Below, piece after piece: positions 43,674 through 53,303 of a stretch of DNA of 64,000 nt (within the stretch, counting starts at the first letter, position 1; each line of letters starts with the position of its first letter). The DNA lies in the NCBI GenBank assembly GCA_022496785.1, contig SNAP01000010.1:1-64000 (forward strand), written 5' to 3'. A program made the translations under genes and the position numbers. The notes under the pieces are model-generated. The model was not told the DNA's origin. It was given only the letters and a program-made list of their open reading frames with translations, and made no database searches. The stretch comes from Marinilabiliaceae bacterium JC040 (GTDB lineage Bacteria > Bacteroidota > Bacteroidia > Bacteroidales > Marinifilaceae).

Positions 43674-44570
43674 ATGAGAAAGACTAGAAATAGCAATAGT
43701 AAGGATAAGAGAAATTTCTCACGAACTAAGGATAGTAAGCCGAAGGCTAAGAGTAATGGCAATAGAAACCTTGTGGGAGATGCGCCTAAAACTGAAGATT
43801 CTGAAAAGAAATATAGTAAAAAGAAACAACTTGAATTCAAATTAAGAAACATGTCTTTAGAAGAAGAGATGAGACTTAACAAATATATTGCAAATTCAGG
43901 TATTTGCTCTCGTCGTGAGGCAGATAAGATGATCGCTGATGGTAGAATTAGTGTGAATGGTAATATTTGCAGTGAAGTTGGTACTAAAGTTTCTTACAGA
44001 GACAATGTATGCGTTGATGGAAAAGAAATAAATCCTGAAAAGAAGGTTTATATTATTATGAATAAACCTAAAAACTGTGTTACATCTGCCGATGATAATT
44101 TAGGTAGAACAACAGTTATGGATATTATTTCTACAGCTTGTCCTCAGAGAGTATTTCCAGTAGGACGTTTAGATAGAATGACAACAGGTGTACTTTTACT
44201 TACTAATGATGGAGATTTAACTAAGAAGTTGACTCATCCAAAATATGATAAGAAAAAGATTTATCACGCTGTTTTAGATAAAAACATTACCGAAGCAGAA
44301 TTAGAAAAAATCGCTATCGGTTTTGAACTAGAAGATGGTTTTATTAAATCTGATAGAGTTGAGTATGCTAATGGTAAACACAACGAAGTTGGTATTGAAA
44401 TCCACTCTGGTAAAAATAGAATTGTTAGACGTATCTTTAAACATCTAGGATATGAAGTAGTGAAGTTGGATAGAGTATTTTTTGGTGGATTAACTAAGAA
44501 AGGTTTACCAAGAGGTAAGTTTAGATTTTTGACTGATACTGAAGTAAAAATTCTTAAGAATTTTAAATAA
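43674..44570 (+). CDS. RsuA/RluB-family pseudouridine synthase
   Basis: 298 residues. The first 55 are strongly basic and low-complexity (lysine, arginine, asparagine, serine). An S4 RNA-binding domain follows (RLNKYIANSGICSRREADKM), then the catalytic domain with the essential Asp in FPVGRLDRMTTGVLLLTNDG. The end is GKNRIVRRIFKHLGYEV. The target could be 16S or 23S rRNA (RsuA, RluB, RluE and RluF all share this plan). The basic tail is frequent in Bacteroidota homologues and probably helps bind rRNA. Confidence 0.88.
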   Translation: MRKTRNSNSKDKRNFSRTKDSKPKAKSNGNRNLVGDAPKTEDSEKKYSKKKQLEFKLRNMSLEEEMRLNKYIANSGICSRREADKMIADGRISVNGNICSEVGTKVSYRDNVCVDGKEINPEKKVYIIMNKPKNCVTSADDNLGRTTVMDIISTACPQRVFPVGRLDRMTTGVLLLTNDGDLTKKLTHPKYDKKKIYHAVLDKNITEAELEKIAIGFELEDGFIKSDRVEYANGKHNEVGIEIHSGKNRIVRRIFKHLGYEVVKLDRVFFGGLTKKGLPRGKFRFLTDTEVKILKNFK

Positions 44571-44593
44571 GAAATTTAAGGTACTATGATAAA

Positions 44594-44714
44594 ACTAATG
44601 TAGTTTAGTTTATTTTTCATTGTTAAATTTAGGGTTAGTAATACGAAGGAGTGACGTAGGGGTACGTCACTCTTATTTTTTGCTCATTTTTTCGTAATAA
44701 TTTACTACATTAGT
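44594..44714. promoter_or_regulatory. Nested inverted repeats upstream of C1 peptidase copy 2
   Basis: Outer arms actaatgtagt (44594-44604) and actacattagt (44704-44714) are perfect reverse complements. Inside lie a partial pair, tacgaa and ttcgta, and a central hairpin gagtgacgta-gggg-tacgtcactc (44649-44672). The region could fold as one large RNA or cruciform structure. Confidence 0.5.
44647..44682 (+). terminator. Terminator after the pseudouridine synthase gene
   Basis: Perfect 10-bp arms with a gggg loop, followed by a T-rich tail at 44673-44681. It is the strongest hairpin of the nested structure. Confidence 0.8.
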
Positions 44715-44749
44715 GACAATTATTAATAATCACAAAAATTTAAATTATT

Positions 44750-45931
44750 ATGACAAAAGTATACCAACTATTGGTTTGTATGTTTATCTTTTTTGGATTT
44801 AATGCTAATGCGCAAAATGAAGGCTTTAAATTTAAAGAAATCTACAATGTTAAAACTACTTCAGTAAAAAATCAACAATCAACAGGTACTTGTTGGTGTT
44901 TTGCTACTATGTCTTTCCTTGAAACAGAATTACTTCGTACTCAAGGTAAAACTTACGATCTTTCAGAAATGTTTATCGCTAAAAATGCTTTTCTTGAAAA
45001 AGGTAAAAGATATTTCAGATTTCATGGTAAAACTAATTTCTCTGAAGGTGGTCAAGCTCATGATGTTCTTCTTATGATGGAGAAATATGGTATTTGTCCA
45101 GAACAAGCTTATCTTGGATTAAACTATGGAAGCAACTACCATATTCATGCTGAAATGGTTGCTGAATTGAAAGGTATTCTTGATGGACTAAATAAAAATA
45201 AAAATAGAAAAATTTCTACTGCTTGGGAAAGAGGTTTTAATTCTTTTATTGAATCTTATTTAGGTGAATCTCCTAAAGAATTTGAATATGAGGGTAAAAA
45301 ATATAACCCTAAGAGTTTTTATAAATCTTTAGACATTAATCCTGATGATTACGTTGAATTAATATCTTATTCATGTTATCCTTTCTATGAAAATGTAGAA
45401 TTAGAAATTCCTGATAACTGGACTCACTCAAGATATTATAACCTTCCTATCGACGATTTAATGAAAGTAATGGATAATGCTTTAAAAAATAATTATTCTT
45501 TCGCTTGGGATGGTGATGTTAGTGAAAAAGGATTTTCTCATAGAAAATGTTTAGCTATTCAACCAACTACTCATAAAGAAGAAATGGTAAATTCTGAAAT
45601 GGGTAAATGGGATAAAATGAATGCTAAAGAAATTGCTTCTAAGATGTTCAAAGAACCAGTTCCTGAATTGAAAGTTGACGATGCTTTACGTCTTAAAAGA
45701 TTTGATAGCAGAAAAACTACTGATGATCATTTAATGCATATTACTGCTCTTCATAAAGACCAAAATGGTACTAAATACTATTTAGTAAAGAATTCTTGGG
45801 ATAGTAAAAGTAATAAGCTTGGTGGATATTTGAGAATGTCTGAATCTTATGCTAGACTACAAACTGTTGCTATTATGGTTCATAAAAAAGCAATTCCTAG
45901 ATCTATTAGAAAGAAATTAGGTATTAAATAG
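44750..45931 (+). CDS. C1 family peptidase, bleomycin hydrolase/aminopeptidase C-like (copy 2)
   Basis: 393 residues, a paralogue of the gene at 38236. The signal peptide ends FNANAQ. Cys48 in STGTCWCFA, His330 in DDHLMHITAL and Asn348 in VKNSWD form the triad; the glycine after KNSW in papain is replaced by Asp here. Both proteins keep SVKNQQ, DLSEMF, LNKNKNRK or KNKNRR near residue 155, and LGIK at the C-terminus. Export suggests peptide processing in the periplasm. The substrate is unknown. Confidence 0.9.
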   Translation: MTKVYQLLVCMFIFFGFNANAQNEGFKFKEIYNVKTTSVKNQQSTGTCWCFATMSFLETELLRTQGKTYDLSEMFIAKNAFLEKGKRYFRFHGKTNFSEGGQAHDVLLMMEKYGICPEQAYLGLNYGSNYHIHAEMVAELKGILDGLNKNKNRKISTAWERGFNSFIESYLGESPKEFEYEGKKYNPKSFYKSLDINPDDYVELISYSCYPFYENVELEIPDNWTHSRYYNLPIDDLMKVMDNALKNNYSFAWDGDVSEKGFSHRKCLAIQPTTHKEEMVNSEMGKWDKMNAKEIASKMFKEPVPELKVDDALRLKRFDSRKTTDDHLMHITALHKDQNGTKYYLVKNSWDSKSNKLGGYLRMSESYARLQTVAIMVHKKAIPRSIRKKLGIK

Positions 45932-45959
45932 TTCTGATACTATTAAAGATATAAAATTG

Positions 45960-45996
45960 AAAGTCCTTAAGAAATTAATCTTAAGGACTTTTCTTA
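45960..45996 (+). terminator. Terminator after C1 peptidase copy 2
   Basis: Perfect 11-bp arms aagtccttaag (45961-45971) / cttaaggactt (45980-45990), followed by ttcttat. Confidence 0.85.
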
Positions 45997-46063
45997 TATA
46001 ATTTGGATTTGAAATGATGAAAAATAAAACTTGTTTATTTCTCAACGAAAGATTGTCTAATTT

Positions 46064-46753
46064 TTAATCTATAACCAAACGGAATCCTGATCCATGGATA
46101 TTCTCTATTGTTACCCCTGAATCTTCTTTAAAGTACTTTCTAAGCTTAGTTATATAAACATCCATACTTCTTGCTGTGAAGTAATCTGTATTACCCCATA
46201 TGCTCTCTAATGCTTTCTCTCTTGGTAGTAGATGTTCTCTGTGTTGATATAGTAATACTAAAAGAGCTGCTTCTTTAGGTGTAAGCTTGTGTTCTTTTTC
46301 TCCTATTTTCAACATTCTTAATTCAGTATCGTATACTACATTACCAAATTTTAAGAATTTATCGATACATATTTCATCTGCCTTTTCGTTTACTCTACTC
46401 AATAGAGCTTTTATCTTATAAAATAGAACTTCAGAGTCAAAAGGTTTTGTGATATAATCATCAGCACCTATTTCAAAACCATGAAGAACATCTTCTTTCA
46501 TCGATTTAGCTGTGATGAATATTAAAGGTATCTTTGAATCTTTAGCTCTTATTTTTTCTGCTAAAGTAAAACCGTCCATCTCTGGCATCATTACATCTAA
46601 CAAACAAATATCAAATTTTTGAGATTTGAATTCATTAAAACCTTCGAAACCGTTTGTACAATGCACTACTTCATAATCTGAAAGTTCCAAATAACTCTTT
46701 AAAACAGAGCCGAAACTTGAATCGTCTTCTACTAACAATATTTTATGTGCCAT
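46064..46753 (-). CDS. rprY: OmpR-family response regulator (RprY-like)
   Basis: 229 residues: receiver domain with Asp53 in ICLLDVMMPEMDGF and the conserved Lys in DDYITKPFDSEV, then a winged-helix DNA-binding domain (LTPKEAALLVLLYQHREHLL ... SMDVYITKLRKYF). It follows the sensor kinase gene by one base. The pair matches the RprX/RprY system described in Bacteroides fragilis and Porphyromonas gingivalis; the name rests on resemblance and gene order. Targets cannot be read here. Confidence 0.85.
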   Translation of the reverse strand: MAHKILLVEDDSSFGSVLKSYLELSDYEVVHCTNGFEGFNEFKSQKFDICLLDVMMPEMDGFTLAEKIRAKDSKIPLIFITAKSMKEDVLHGFEIGADDYITKPFDSEVLFYKIKALLSRVNEKADEICIDKFLKFGNVVYDTELRMLKIGEKEHKLTPKEAALLVLLYQHREHLLPREKALESIWGNTDYFTARSMDVYITKLRKYFKEDSGVTIENIHGSGFRLVID

Positions 46754-46754
46754 A

Positions 46755-48332
46755 TTATATATTTTGAGGAAATATTAATTCTATTTTTGTTCCTTTATTT
46801 AACTTAGATTTTACATTAATAGTTCCATTGTGTGCTTCTACTATTGATTTTACATAGGATAAACCTAATCCAAATCCTTTTATCTTATGAAGATTTCCAT
46901 GAGTCACTCTATAGAATCTTGTAAATATCATCTTCTGATCTTCTTTACTAAGTCCTATTCCATTATCTTCTACAGATATTACCAACGCTCGAAATGTCTT
47001 TTTTGTAGATACTACTATTCTAGGATCTTCTTTGGAATATTTTATTGCATTATCAATCATATTAACAACACAATTGAATAAATGTGTCGCATCAGCAAAA
47101 AATTCATCCTTCACAAGCCCTGTTCTACACTCTAAAATAACGGAATTTTCTTTACATTGCAAAGTAAAATGATCACAAGCTTCTTTTATTATATCATTTA
47201 AATGTATAATTTCTTTATTTAATTCTAGCTGTTTTCTATCAGTTCTTGCTTGATGTAAGATTTTCTCTACATGCTTATTCATTCGTATATTCTCCTTTAC
47301 TATCATATCTAGAAAAGGTTTTATCCTATCTGGCTCTTCTATTACTTTTGGATTCTTAATTGCAGAAGTAGCAAGAGATATTGTAGCTATTGGTGTTTTA
47401 AACTCATGTGTCATATTATTTATAAAATCGTTCTTAACATCTGAAAGTTTCTTCTGACGTATTATTACATAAATTGTAAATGTAAATACAAGTAATAGAA
47501 CTGAAATTCCAAATGCAGAGGCTACTAATAACCACATGATACTTTTATATAGATATCCTTTTCGGTTATAGATATGAAGCACTAATAGCGTTTGTTGTGG
47601 CTGCCAATCGTACGGAAATATATTTATGGCATAATAATCTTTAGTGTCCGCTCCCTTTACATGTCTTCCTAAGGCATTTTCTTCTATTACAGATACAGAA
47701 AACTTTAAATTAATACCGTTATACCTAAGATACTTCCTAACTATATTTGTTAAATTAATATCTTTTAATCGTTCATTTGGTGTTAATTTTGAAATATCAG
47801 CCTCTTTAAAGATACTTATTATAAATCCTTCTAATGCCTTTCTACTTTTATCGAGAGCTTCTCTTGTAGTATCTTTTGTGAATGTAACTTTACTTGTTAC
47901 AGCATCTACCACTTGAGTAAAAATTTTCTCAGTTGTTCTTATCTTATTTATCTCATTAAAATTTGATGTAAGATTTTCGAAACGCTTAGCTGAAGTGAAA
48001 TTTGAAGGTATATATGATTGACGATTTCGTGGTGTAAAAGAAGTTGTTCCATACGATAATGAATCAAGAAGAGATTTTCCATCAGAATTTACATTAGTAT
48101 TATCTAATAATCCAGAATTCGTAATTCTGTCGTTAACATTGGCTATAAATGTAGCATAATTAATTTGCTCTACTCTAGCTACAACATCTGTTAAAACTGA
48201 ATGTATTCTATTGGAAAATTGTTGTTGTCTTATTGTCAGCGCATTAGATATCCAAAGCCACTGTACTAGTATAACAAAAAACAATGCTACTGACATCACA
48301 ATCATAACAATTTGTATCCCTCTTTTTTTCAT
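46755..48332 (-). CDS. rprX: Sensor histidine kinase (RprX-like)
   Basis: 525 residues. Membrane helix at about 8-30, a periplasmic sensor region of about 230 residues, a second helix near 265-292, then HisKA with His309 in NNMTHEFKTPIATIS. HATPase: N-box NCVVNMIDNAIKYS, G1 VEDNGIGLS, G2 GFGLGLSYV; all boxes are intact, unlike in the hybrid kinase at 16603. There is no HAMP domain of normal size. It is the first gene of the two-gene operon with the response regulator. Confidence 0.87.
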   Translation of the reverse strand: MKKRGIQIVMIVMSVALFFVILVQWLWISNALTIRQQQFSNRIHSVLTDVVARVEQINYATFIANVNDRITNSGLLDNTNVNSDGKSLLDSLSYGTTSFTPRNRQSYIPSNFTSAKRFENLTSNFNEINKIRTTEKIFTQVVDAVTSKVTFTKDTTREALDKSRKALEGFIISIFKEADISKLTPNERLKDINLTNIVRKYLRYNGINLKFSVSVIEENALGRHVKGADTKDYYAINIFPYDWQPQQTLLVLHIYNRKGYLYKSIMWLLVASAFGISVLLLVFTFTIYVIIRQKKLSDVKNDFINNMTHEFKTPIATISLATSAIKNPKVIEEPDRIKPFLDMIVKENIRMNKHVEKILHQARTDRKQLELNKEIIHLNDIIKEACDHFTLQCKENSVILECRTGLVKDEFFADATHLFNCVVNMIDNAIKYSKEDPRIVVSTKKTFRALVISVEDNGIGLSKEDQKMIFTRFYRVTHGNLHKIKGFGLGLSYVKSIVEAHNGTINVKSKLNKGTKIELIFPQNI

Positions 48333-48464
48333 GTAGTAAATTTATTAAAATTTGCTCTTGCATTTTAACAAATTTTACAGAAAATATTATCATTGAGAAA
48401 AATGATTAACTTTTCTTTAATTCTATTTTAAGTTTGATTAACGAAATATGAGGAAAGTTCGTTC
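48333..48464. other. Upstream region of rprX
   Basis: Non-coding, A+T-rich. It lies between the rprX start and the small transcript start. No strong promoter could be assigned to rprX. The whole gap to the next gene (434 bases) also holds the candidate transcript and the terminator at 48705-48739. Confidence 0.4.
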
Positions 48465-48665
48465 TATATTTGTAATGTGATAAAGAAAGATATTCTTTAT
48501 AAAGAATTAGAAAATAATTTAAGATAGATTATATCATTATCATTTCATATGCTTAAAGATCCATTCGATTATATGCCAATAAACAATGAAATTAAGATTT
48601 TTAAGTTATACAATGTTTTTTCATAGGTTTGTAAAAGGAGAGTCGTGCGGCTCTCCTTTTAATTT
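48465..48665 (+). ncRNA. Candidate small transcript with promoter and terminator
   Basis: TATATTTG at 48465-48472 is a good -7 box (no clear -33), and a hairpin aaaaggagag / ctctcctttt at 48633-48660 ends about 185 bases later. Inside is a 25-codon ORF (48549-48626, MLKDPFDYMPINNEIKIFKL and five more residues). It could be an sRNA or a small protein gene. No known RNA family was recognised. Confidence 0.35.
48633..48660 (+). terminator. Hairpin terminator in the rprX upstream gap
   Basis: Perfect 10-bp arms aaaaggagag (48633-48642) / ctctcctttt (48651-48660), with the T-run built into the second arm. It has no annotated gene in front of it on the plus strand, which is why a small transcript is suspected. 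Confidence 0.75.
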
Positions 48666-48704
48666 GTATATATAATATACTCCTACATATTATATGAGTA
48701 AATA

Positions 48705-48739
48705 CAAAAAAAGGATGCTGTATCTTTTACAGCATCCTT
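48705..48739 (-). terminator. Terminator of the TPR lipoprotein gene
   Basis: Perfect 12-bp arms aaggatgctgta (48711-48722) / tacagcatcctt (48728-48739), with a minus-strand T-run from the A-run at 48705-48712. Confidence 0.9.
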
Positions 48740-48766
48740 AAATATATTGGAATAATTATTTTTTAA

Positions 48767-50482
48767 TTATTTCACTATAGCTTTAAAATCAGCATCACTA
48801 AAATATTTAGCAAATACCATATCAGTAGATGCAGTTTCTTTTAATGAACCATCTTTTTCAATAGCTGATTTTAATCCAGCGATTACAAGATCTTTATTAC
48901 TTGTTTTAGCACCGATTACAGCTCTTAAGTAGCTAACCATAGCTTCTTCACCTTTAACTTCGTCAAGTTTTCTTAAAGCTTCACTTGTGTTATCAGTTAA
49001 GATAGAAGCTAAAGCAGAATTTACAGTTTTACAAGAACCGAAATATTTAACAGCTTCAGTATATTTTCCTTCTTTCATTGCAACAATACCATTGTTGTAA
49101 TCAAGTGCTTTACCTAAACCAGCAGCAGCACCAAAGAATACTTTAGCTTTATCAACATTTCCGTTAATTAATTCAACAGCACCTAAGTTGTTGTTGATAA
49201 CTTTATTGTTTTGAGATAAAGCAGCAGCTTTTTCAAATAATGATTTAGCAGCTGTATAATCTTTTGAGTTGAATTTAACTAAACCTGCATTGTTATAACC
49301 TCTCCAGTCTTGAGAGAAGTTTTTCATTGCTGTTTCATAAATCATTAATTTATCTGATGCAGATTCCATTAGAGTAGCAGAATATAATAATTCTTCAACT
49401 TTTAATGAATTGATATCGTTTTTAACAGCAGTTAAAATTTCTTCATTAGAAAGACCAATATTGTTGATATTAACAAGGATTTGAGATCTTCTTAATTTTG
49501 GTAAAATTTCTTTTGCAATAGCAGTAAAAGCAGATGAAATATTTTTGATTTCTCTTTCTCTTACTTCAGGATCATTATACATAGAAAGAACACGTAAGAT
49601 AATTTCTTTATCTTGAATGTTTGATTCTTCCATTAATTTTTTAAATCCATCCCAGTCTTCTGGAGTTACTAAAGATTTGAAAAACTCTTCTACTTTGAAT
49701 TCCTCAATTTTACGCATTTTTTTCTTTAAGAATTTCTTAGCAGAAACATCTCTTTTTCCAGCTAATTTTGCATTCTCATCTTCTTTACCATCTGGTGAAG
49801 CATAAGCTTTAATTTCAACACCTTTAAGTTCTTGTCTGTCGTTCTTTTTAACATCCTTAATGAAAGATTCAAGGTCTTTTACATCAGCACCTTTCATTTC
49901 TTTCCATCTTACATACGAACTATTAATTAGATAGTGAATATCTGCTGCTTTAGTTTCCTTGATAATTCTTTGAAAAGCATCAGCACCGATAACCACTTTA
50001 GGATCGTTAATTACTAGAGTAGAAGTAGATACAACACCGTCAGCTATTTTGATAGCAGGAACGTCAACAGTTTTATCACCTTTACGTAATTTCAATCTCA
50101 TTTCTAATTTAGCAACTCTCATTGCTTTATCGTAAGGGATTGAACCTTTATACTTAACTGATTTACTTGAGTTGTAAGGTACTACAGTGTTATTTTCTTT
50201 TACGTCTTCACCTTGAAGAACTTTTGTTTCAAAAGCTTTTTCTTGGTCTCCGTAAACAAGAACTGGAGTTGCCTCTACAACAACATTTTTGTTAAAATAC
50301 TTAGCAGGAATATTTACATCTAAATCTAGATCTACTTTACCAGCATTTGCTTCTAATACTTTTGGTTCAACATTGTACTTAATGTCAGTAGCATGTTTTT
50401 TCATCTTGTTCAATGGAGAACAAGAAGTCATCATTAAGATTATTAATGATGAAATAGTCAAAAGGTTAATTAATTTTTTCAT
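48767..50482 (-). CDS. TPR-containing lipoprotein with OmpA-like region
   Basis: 571 residues with lipobox MMTSC (Cys21). An N-terminal beta-rich part (about 35-170) is followed by a stretch resembling an OmpA-like peptidoglycan-binding region (GVEIKAYASPDGKEDENAKL), then TPR-type helical repeats from about 370 to the end (SQDWRGYNNAGLVKFNSKDY, AAKSLFEKAAALSQNNK). The plan matches the TPR lipoproteins abundant in the envelope of Bacteroidales. G+C is slightly higher than in the neighbours and codons are regular, fitting high expression. A promoter lies in the 3' end of alaS. Confidence 0.82.
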   Translation of the reverse strand: MKKLINLLTISSLIILMMTSCSPLNKMKKHATDIKYNVEPKVLEANAGKVDLDLDVNIPAKYFNKNVVVEATPVLVYGDQEKAFETKVLQGEDVKENNTVVPYNSSKSVKYKGSIPYDKAMRVAKLEMRLKLRKGDKTVDVPAIKIADGVVSTSTLVINDPKVVIGADAFQRIIKETKAADIHYLINSSYVRWKEMKGADVKDLESFIKDVKKNDRQELKGVEIKAYASPDGKEDENAKLAGKRDVSAKKFLKKKMRKIEEFKVEEFFKSLVTPEDWDGFKKLMEESNIQDKEIILRVLSMYNDPEVREREIKNISSAFTAIAKEILPKLRRSQILVNINNIGLSNEEILTAVKNDINSLKVEELLYSATLMESASDKLMIYETAMKNFSQDWRGYNNAGLVKFNSKDYTAAKSLFEKAAALSQNNKVINNNLGAVELINGNVDKAKVFFGAAAGLGKALDYNNGIVAMKEGKYTEAVKYFGSCKTVNSALASILTDNTSEALRKLDEVKGEEAMVSYLRAVIGAKTSNKDLVIAGLKSAIEKDGSLKETASTDMVFAKYFSDADFKAIVK

Positions 50483-50549
50483 TACATTTAATGTTTAAAC
50501 GATAAATTTACCAATATATTATCTTTCTCACTTTTATAGTTATTCCCAA

Positions 50550-50580
50550 CAAATGTACTAGTTGTTTAGTACTTTATCAA
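50550..50580 (-). promoter_or_regulatory. Putative promoter of the TPR lipoprotein gene
   Basis: On the minus strand TTG (50580-50578), 20 bases, TACATTTG (50557-50550). It starts inside the 3' end of alaS. Confidence 0.65.
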
Positions 50581-53191
50581 GTATAAGTTTTTTTGCATTT
50601 ACGATTGCATCATTAATTCCTGAGGTATCTTTACCTCCTGCTGATGCGAAAAATGGTTGGCCTCCACCACCACCTTTGATTTTCTGTGCTGCTAATTTAA
50701 CGATATTTCCAGCATGAAGCTCATATTTACTAACAATATTATCAGAAATCATTATAGAAAGATGCGGTTTACCTTTTGCCTCTCCTCCTAAAATGCACAC
50801 TAAGTTAGTAATTTCTCCTTTAAGTTGAAAAGCAATATCCTTAACATCTGCTGCACTTCCTTCAAATTGTTCAGCTATTACGTTAATTCCATCGTATTCT
50901 TGAATCTTATTTTTAAGACTTTCTTTCACAATTTTTAATTGATCTTTCTTAAATGATTCAATATTCTTTTTCATCTCTTGGTTCTCTGCTAGTAAAGAAT
51001 CTATTGATGAAAGAACTCCTTGCTTAGATTTTAGTAATTCTTGAACTTTACTTATTGTATCGAAAGCATCATTGATATATGCTTCTGCTTTTTCACTTGT
51101 TATAGCTTCAATTCTTCTTACTCCTGCTGAAACTGCTCCTTCAGAAATAATTTTAAAATATCCTATTTGACCAGTAGCTTGAACATGACAACCTCCACAA
51201 AGCTCAACAGATTCATTGTATTTTACAACACGAACTAAATCTCCATATTTTTCACCAAATAGAGCCATAGCACCCATTTCTTGAGCTGTACTCATTGGTA
51301 CTGAACGCTTTTCTTCTAATTGAATGTTTTCTCTAATCTTAGAGTTTACAATCATTTCTACTTTTCTTATCTCTTCAGCACTTACTTTCTGGAAGTGAGA
51401 AAAGTCGAAACGTAAATGTTTTGGAGATACATAAGAACCTTTTTGCTCTACATGAGATCCTAAGACTTCTCTTAAAGCTGCATGTAATAAATGGGTTGCT
51501 GTATGATTGTTTGCTGTTAATATTCTGCTTTGCTTATTAACTACAGCTGTGAATTCAGCTGTTATATCACTAGGTAATTTATCAACAATATGAACTATTA
51601 GCCCATTTTCTTTTTTAGTATCTTTTATAGATATCTTTTCTCCATTTGCTTCAACATATCCTGTATCACCAACTTGTCCTCCACTCTCTCCGTAGAATGG
51701 TGTTATATTGAATACTACCTGATATTGTTCTTTAGCTTTCTTTACTATTTTTCTGTATTTTATGATTTTAACTCTTGTTTCTAAAGTATCATAACCTACA
51801 AATTCTTCTTGGTCATCATCAAGAATCTCTACCCAGTCGCCAGTATCTACAGAAGCAGCTTTACGAGAACGATTCTTTTGCTTTTCCATCTCTTCTTTAA
51901 ATTCGCGACGATTTACAACAAGATCGTTTTCTTTCAAAATTAATTCTGTAAGATCTAATGGGAAGCCAAATGTATCATATAATTCAAACGCTACTTTACC
52001 AGGTATCGTTTTGAAATCATCTTTTATTGTATTTTTTATTATTTGATCTAATAGTTTAATTCCATTCTCTAGAGTTCTTAAGAATGAATTTTCTTCTTCA
52101 CGAATAACTTTTGTTATTAGATCGTTTTGCTTGATAAGTTCAGGGAAATGCTCTCCCATTACTTCATTTAAAACAGGTAGTAATGTATATAAAAATGCAT
52201 CTTTGAAACCTAAAAAAGTGTATCCATAACGAACGGCTCTTCTTAGAATTCTACGTATAACATATCCTGCTTTATTATTTGATGGTAATTGTCCGTCGGT
52301 AATAGCAAATGCTATTGTTCTAACGTGATCGGCAATTACTCTTAATGCTATGTCTATTTCCTCAGTTTTTCCATATTCTACATTAGCTCTTTTTGCTAAA
52401 TCTTGAATTAAAGGTTGGAATAAATCTGTATCATAATTTGAAAGTTTTCCTTGTATTGCCATACATAAACGTTCAAATCCCATTCCTGTATCTACATGTT
52501 TATTAGGTAGAGAAATTAAACTTCCATCTGCCATTCTATTAAATTGCATGAATACAAGATTCCAAATTTCAATTACCTGAGGATGATCTTCGTTTACAAG
52601 AGAACGACCGCTAACTAAGTCTCTTTCTTCTTGAGGACGAAGGTCGATATGAATTTCAGAACATGGACCACAAGGACCAACATCACCCATTTCCCAGAAA
52701 TTATCTTTTTTATTTCCGTTTATGATTCTGTCTTCCGAAATGTATTTAGACCAAAATTCTGCTGCTTCATCATCACGATGTACACCATCTTTTTCATCTC
52801 CTTCAAAAACAGTCACATATAATCTATCCTTGTCTAGTTTCATTTCCTCAACAAGAAATTCCCAGGCCCAATCAATAGCTTCTTTTTTAAAGTAATCTCC
52901 AAAAGACCAGTTACCTAACATCTCAAACATTGTGTGATGATATGTATCATGACCTACTTCTTCTAAATCATTATGCTTACCAGAAACTCTTAAACATTTT
53001 TGAGAATCTGACACTCTATGATGTTTCGCTGGGGCGTTCCCTAAAAAGATATCTTTAAACTGATTCATCCCAGCATTTGTAAACATTAATGTAGGGTCAT
53101 CTTTAATAACCATGGGAGCTGAAGGAACAATTTTATGATTTTTTGACTCGAAAAATTCTAAAAATTTCTTTCTAATTTCTGACGATTTCAT
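50558..53191 (-). CDS. alaS: Alanyl-tRNA synthetase
   Basis: 877 residues from the ATG at 53191. A frame opening at 53242 adds 17 residues, but [20 protein letters not shown] is the standard start. Class II core: motif 2 region around [14 protein letters not shown], then [14 protein letters not shown]. The editing domain carries the zinc residues in [12 protein letters not shown] and [13 protein letters not shown], and the C-Ala domain ends [16 protein letters not shown]. It charges tRNA-Ala and clears Ser/Gly mischarges. Confidence 0.96.
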   Translation of the reverse strand: MKSSEIRKKFLEFFESKNHKIVPSAPMVIKDDPTLMFTNAGMNQFKDIFLGNAPAKHHRVSDSQKCLRVSGKHNDLEEVGHDTYHHTMFEMLGNWSFGDYFKKEAIDWAWEFLVEEMKLDKDRLYVTVFEGDEKDGVHRDDEAAEFWSKYISEDRIINGNKKDNFWEMGDVGPCGPCSEIHIDLRPQEERDLVSGRSLVNEDHPQVIEIWNLVFMQFNRMADGSLISLPNKHVDTGMGFERLCMAIQGKLSNYDTDLFQPLIQDLAKRANVEYGKTEEIDIALRVIADHVRTIAFAITDGQLPSNNKAGYVIRRILRRAVRYGYTFLGFKDAFLYTLLPVLNEVMGEHFPELIKQNDLITKVIREEENSFLRTLENGIKLLDQIIKNTIKDDFKTIPGKVAFELYDTFGFPLDLTELILKENDLVVNRREFKEEMEKQKNRSRKAASVDTGDWVEILDDDQEEFVGYDTLETRVKIIKYRKIVKKAKEQYQVVFNITPFYGESGGQVGDTGYVEANGEKISIKDTKKENGLIVHIVDKLPSDITAEFTAVVNKQSRILTANNHTATHLLHAALREVLGSHVEQKGSYVSPKHLRFDFSHFQKVSAEEIRKVEMIVNSKIRENIQLEEKRSVPMSTAQEMGAMALFGEKYGDLVRVVKYNESVELCGGCHVQATGQIGYFKIISEGAVSAGVRRIEAITSEKAEAYINDAFDTISKVQELLKSKQGVLSSIDSLLAENQEMKKNIESFKKDQLKIVKESLKNKIQEYDGINVIAEQFEGSAADVKDIAFQLKGEITNLVCILGGEAKGKPHLSIMISDNIVSKYELHAGNIVKLAAQKIKGGGGGQPFFASAGGKDTSGINDAIVNAKKLILDKVLNN

Positions 53192-53235
53192 AATCTGATT
53201 ATATATTAAACCATTTGTACTCTTATATATGTAGT

Positions 53236-53266
53236 TTTGCAAAGTTAGATTATTTCCTTAATTTTG
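53236..53266 (+). promoter_or_regulatory. Promoter of the M23 peptidase gene
   Basis: TTTG at 53236-53239, a 19-base spacer and TAATTTTG at 53259-53266: an exact consensus, 37 bases before the ATG at 53304. A minus-strand TAACTTTG (53247-53240) inside it may serve alaS. Confidence 0.75.
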
Positions 53267-53303
53267 CCGTATATTATATATTTGTTTTTTGAAAAAAAGT
53301 AAA

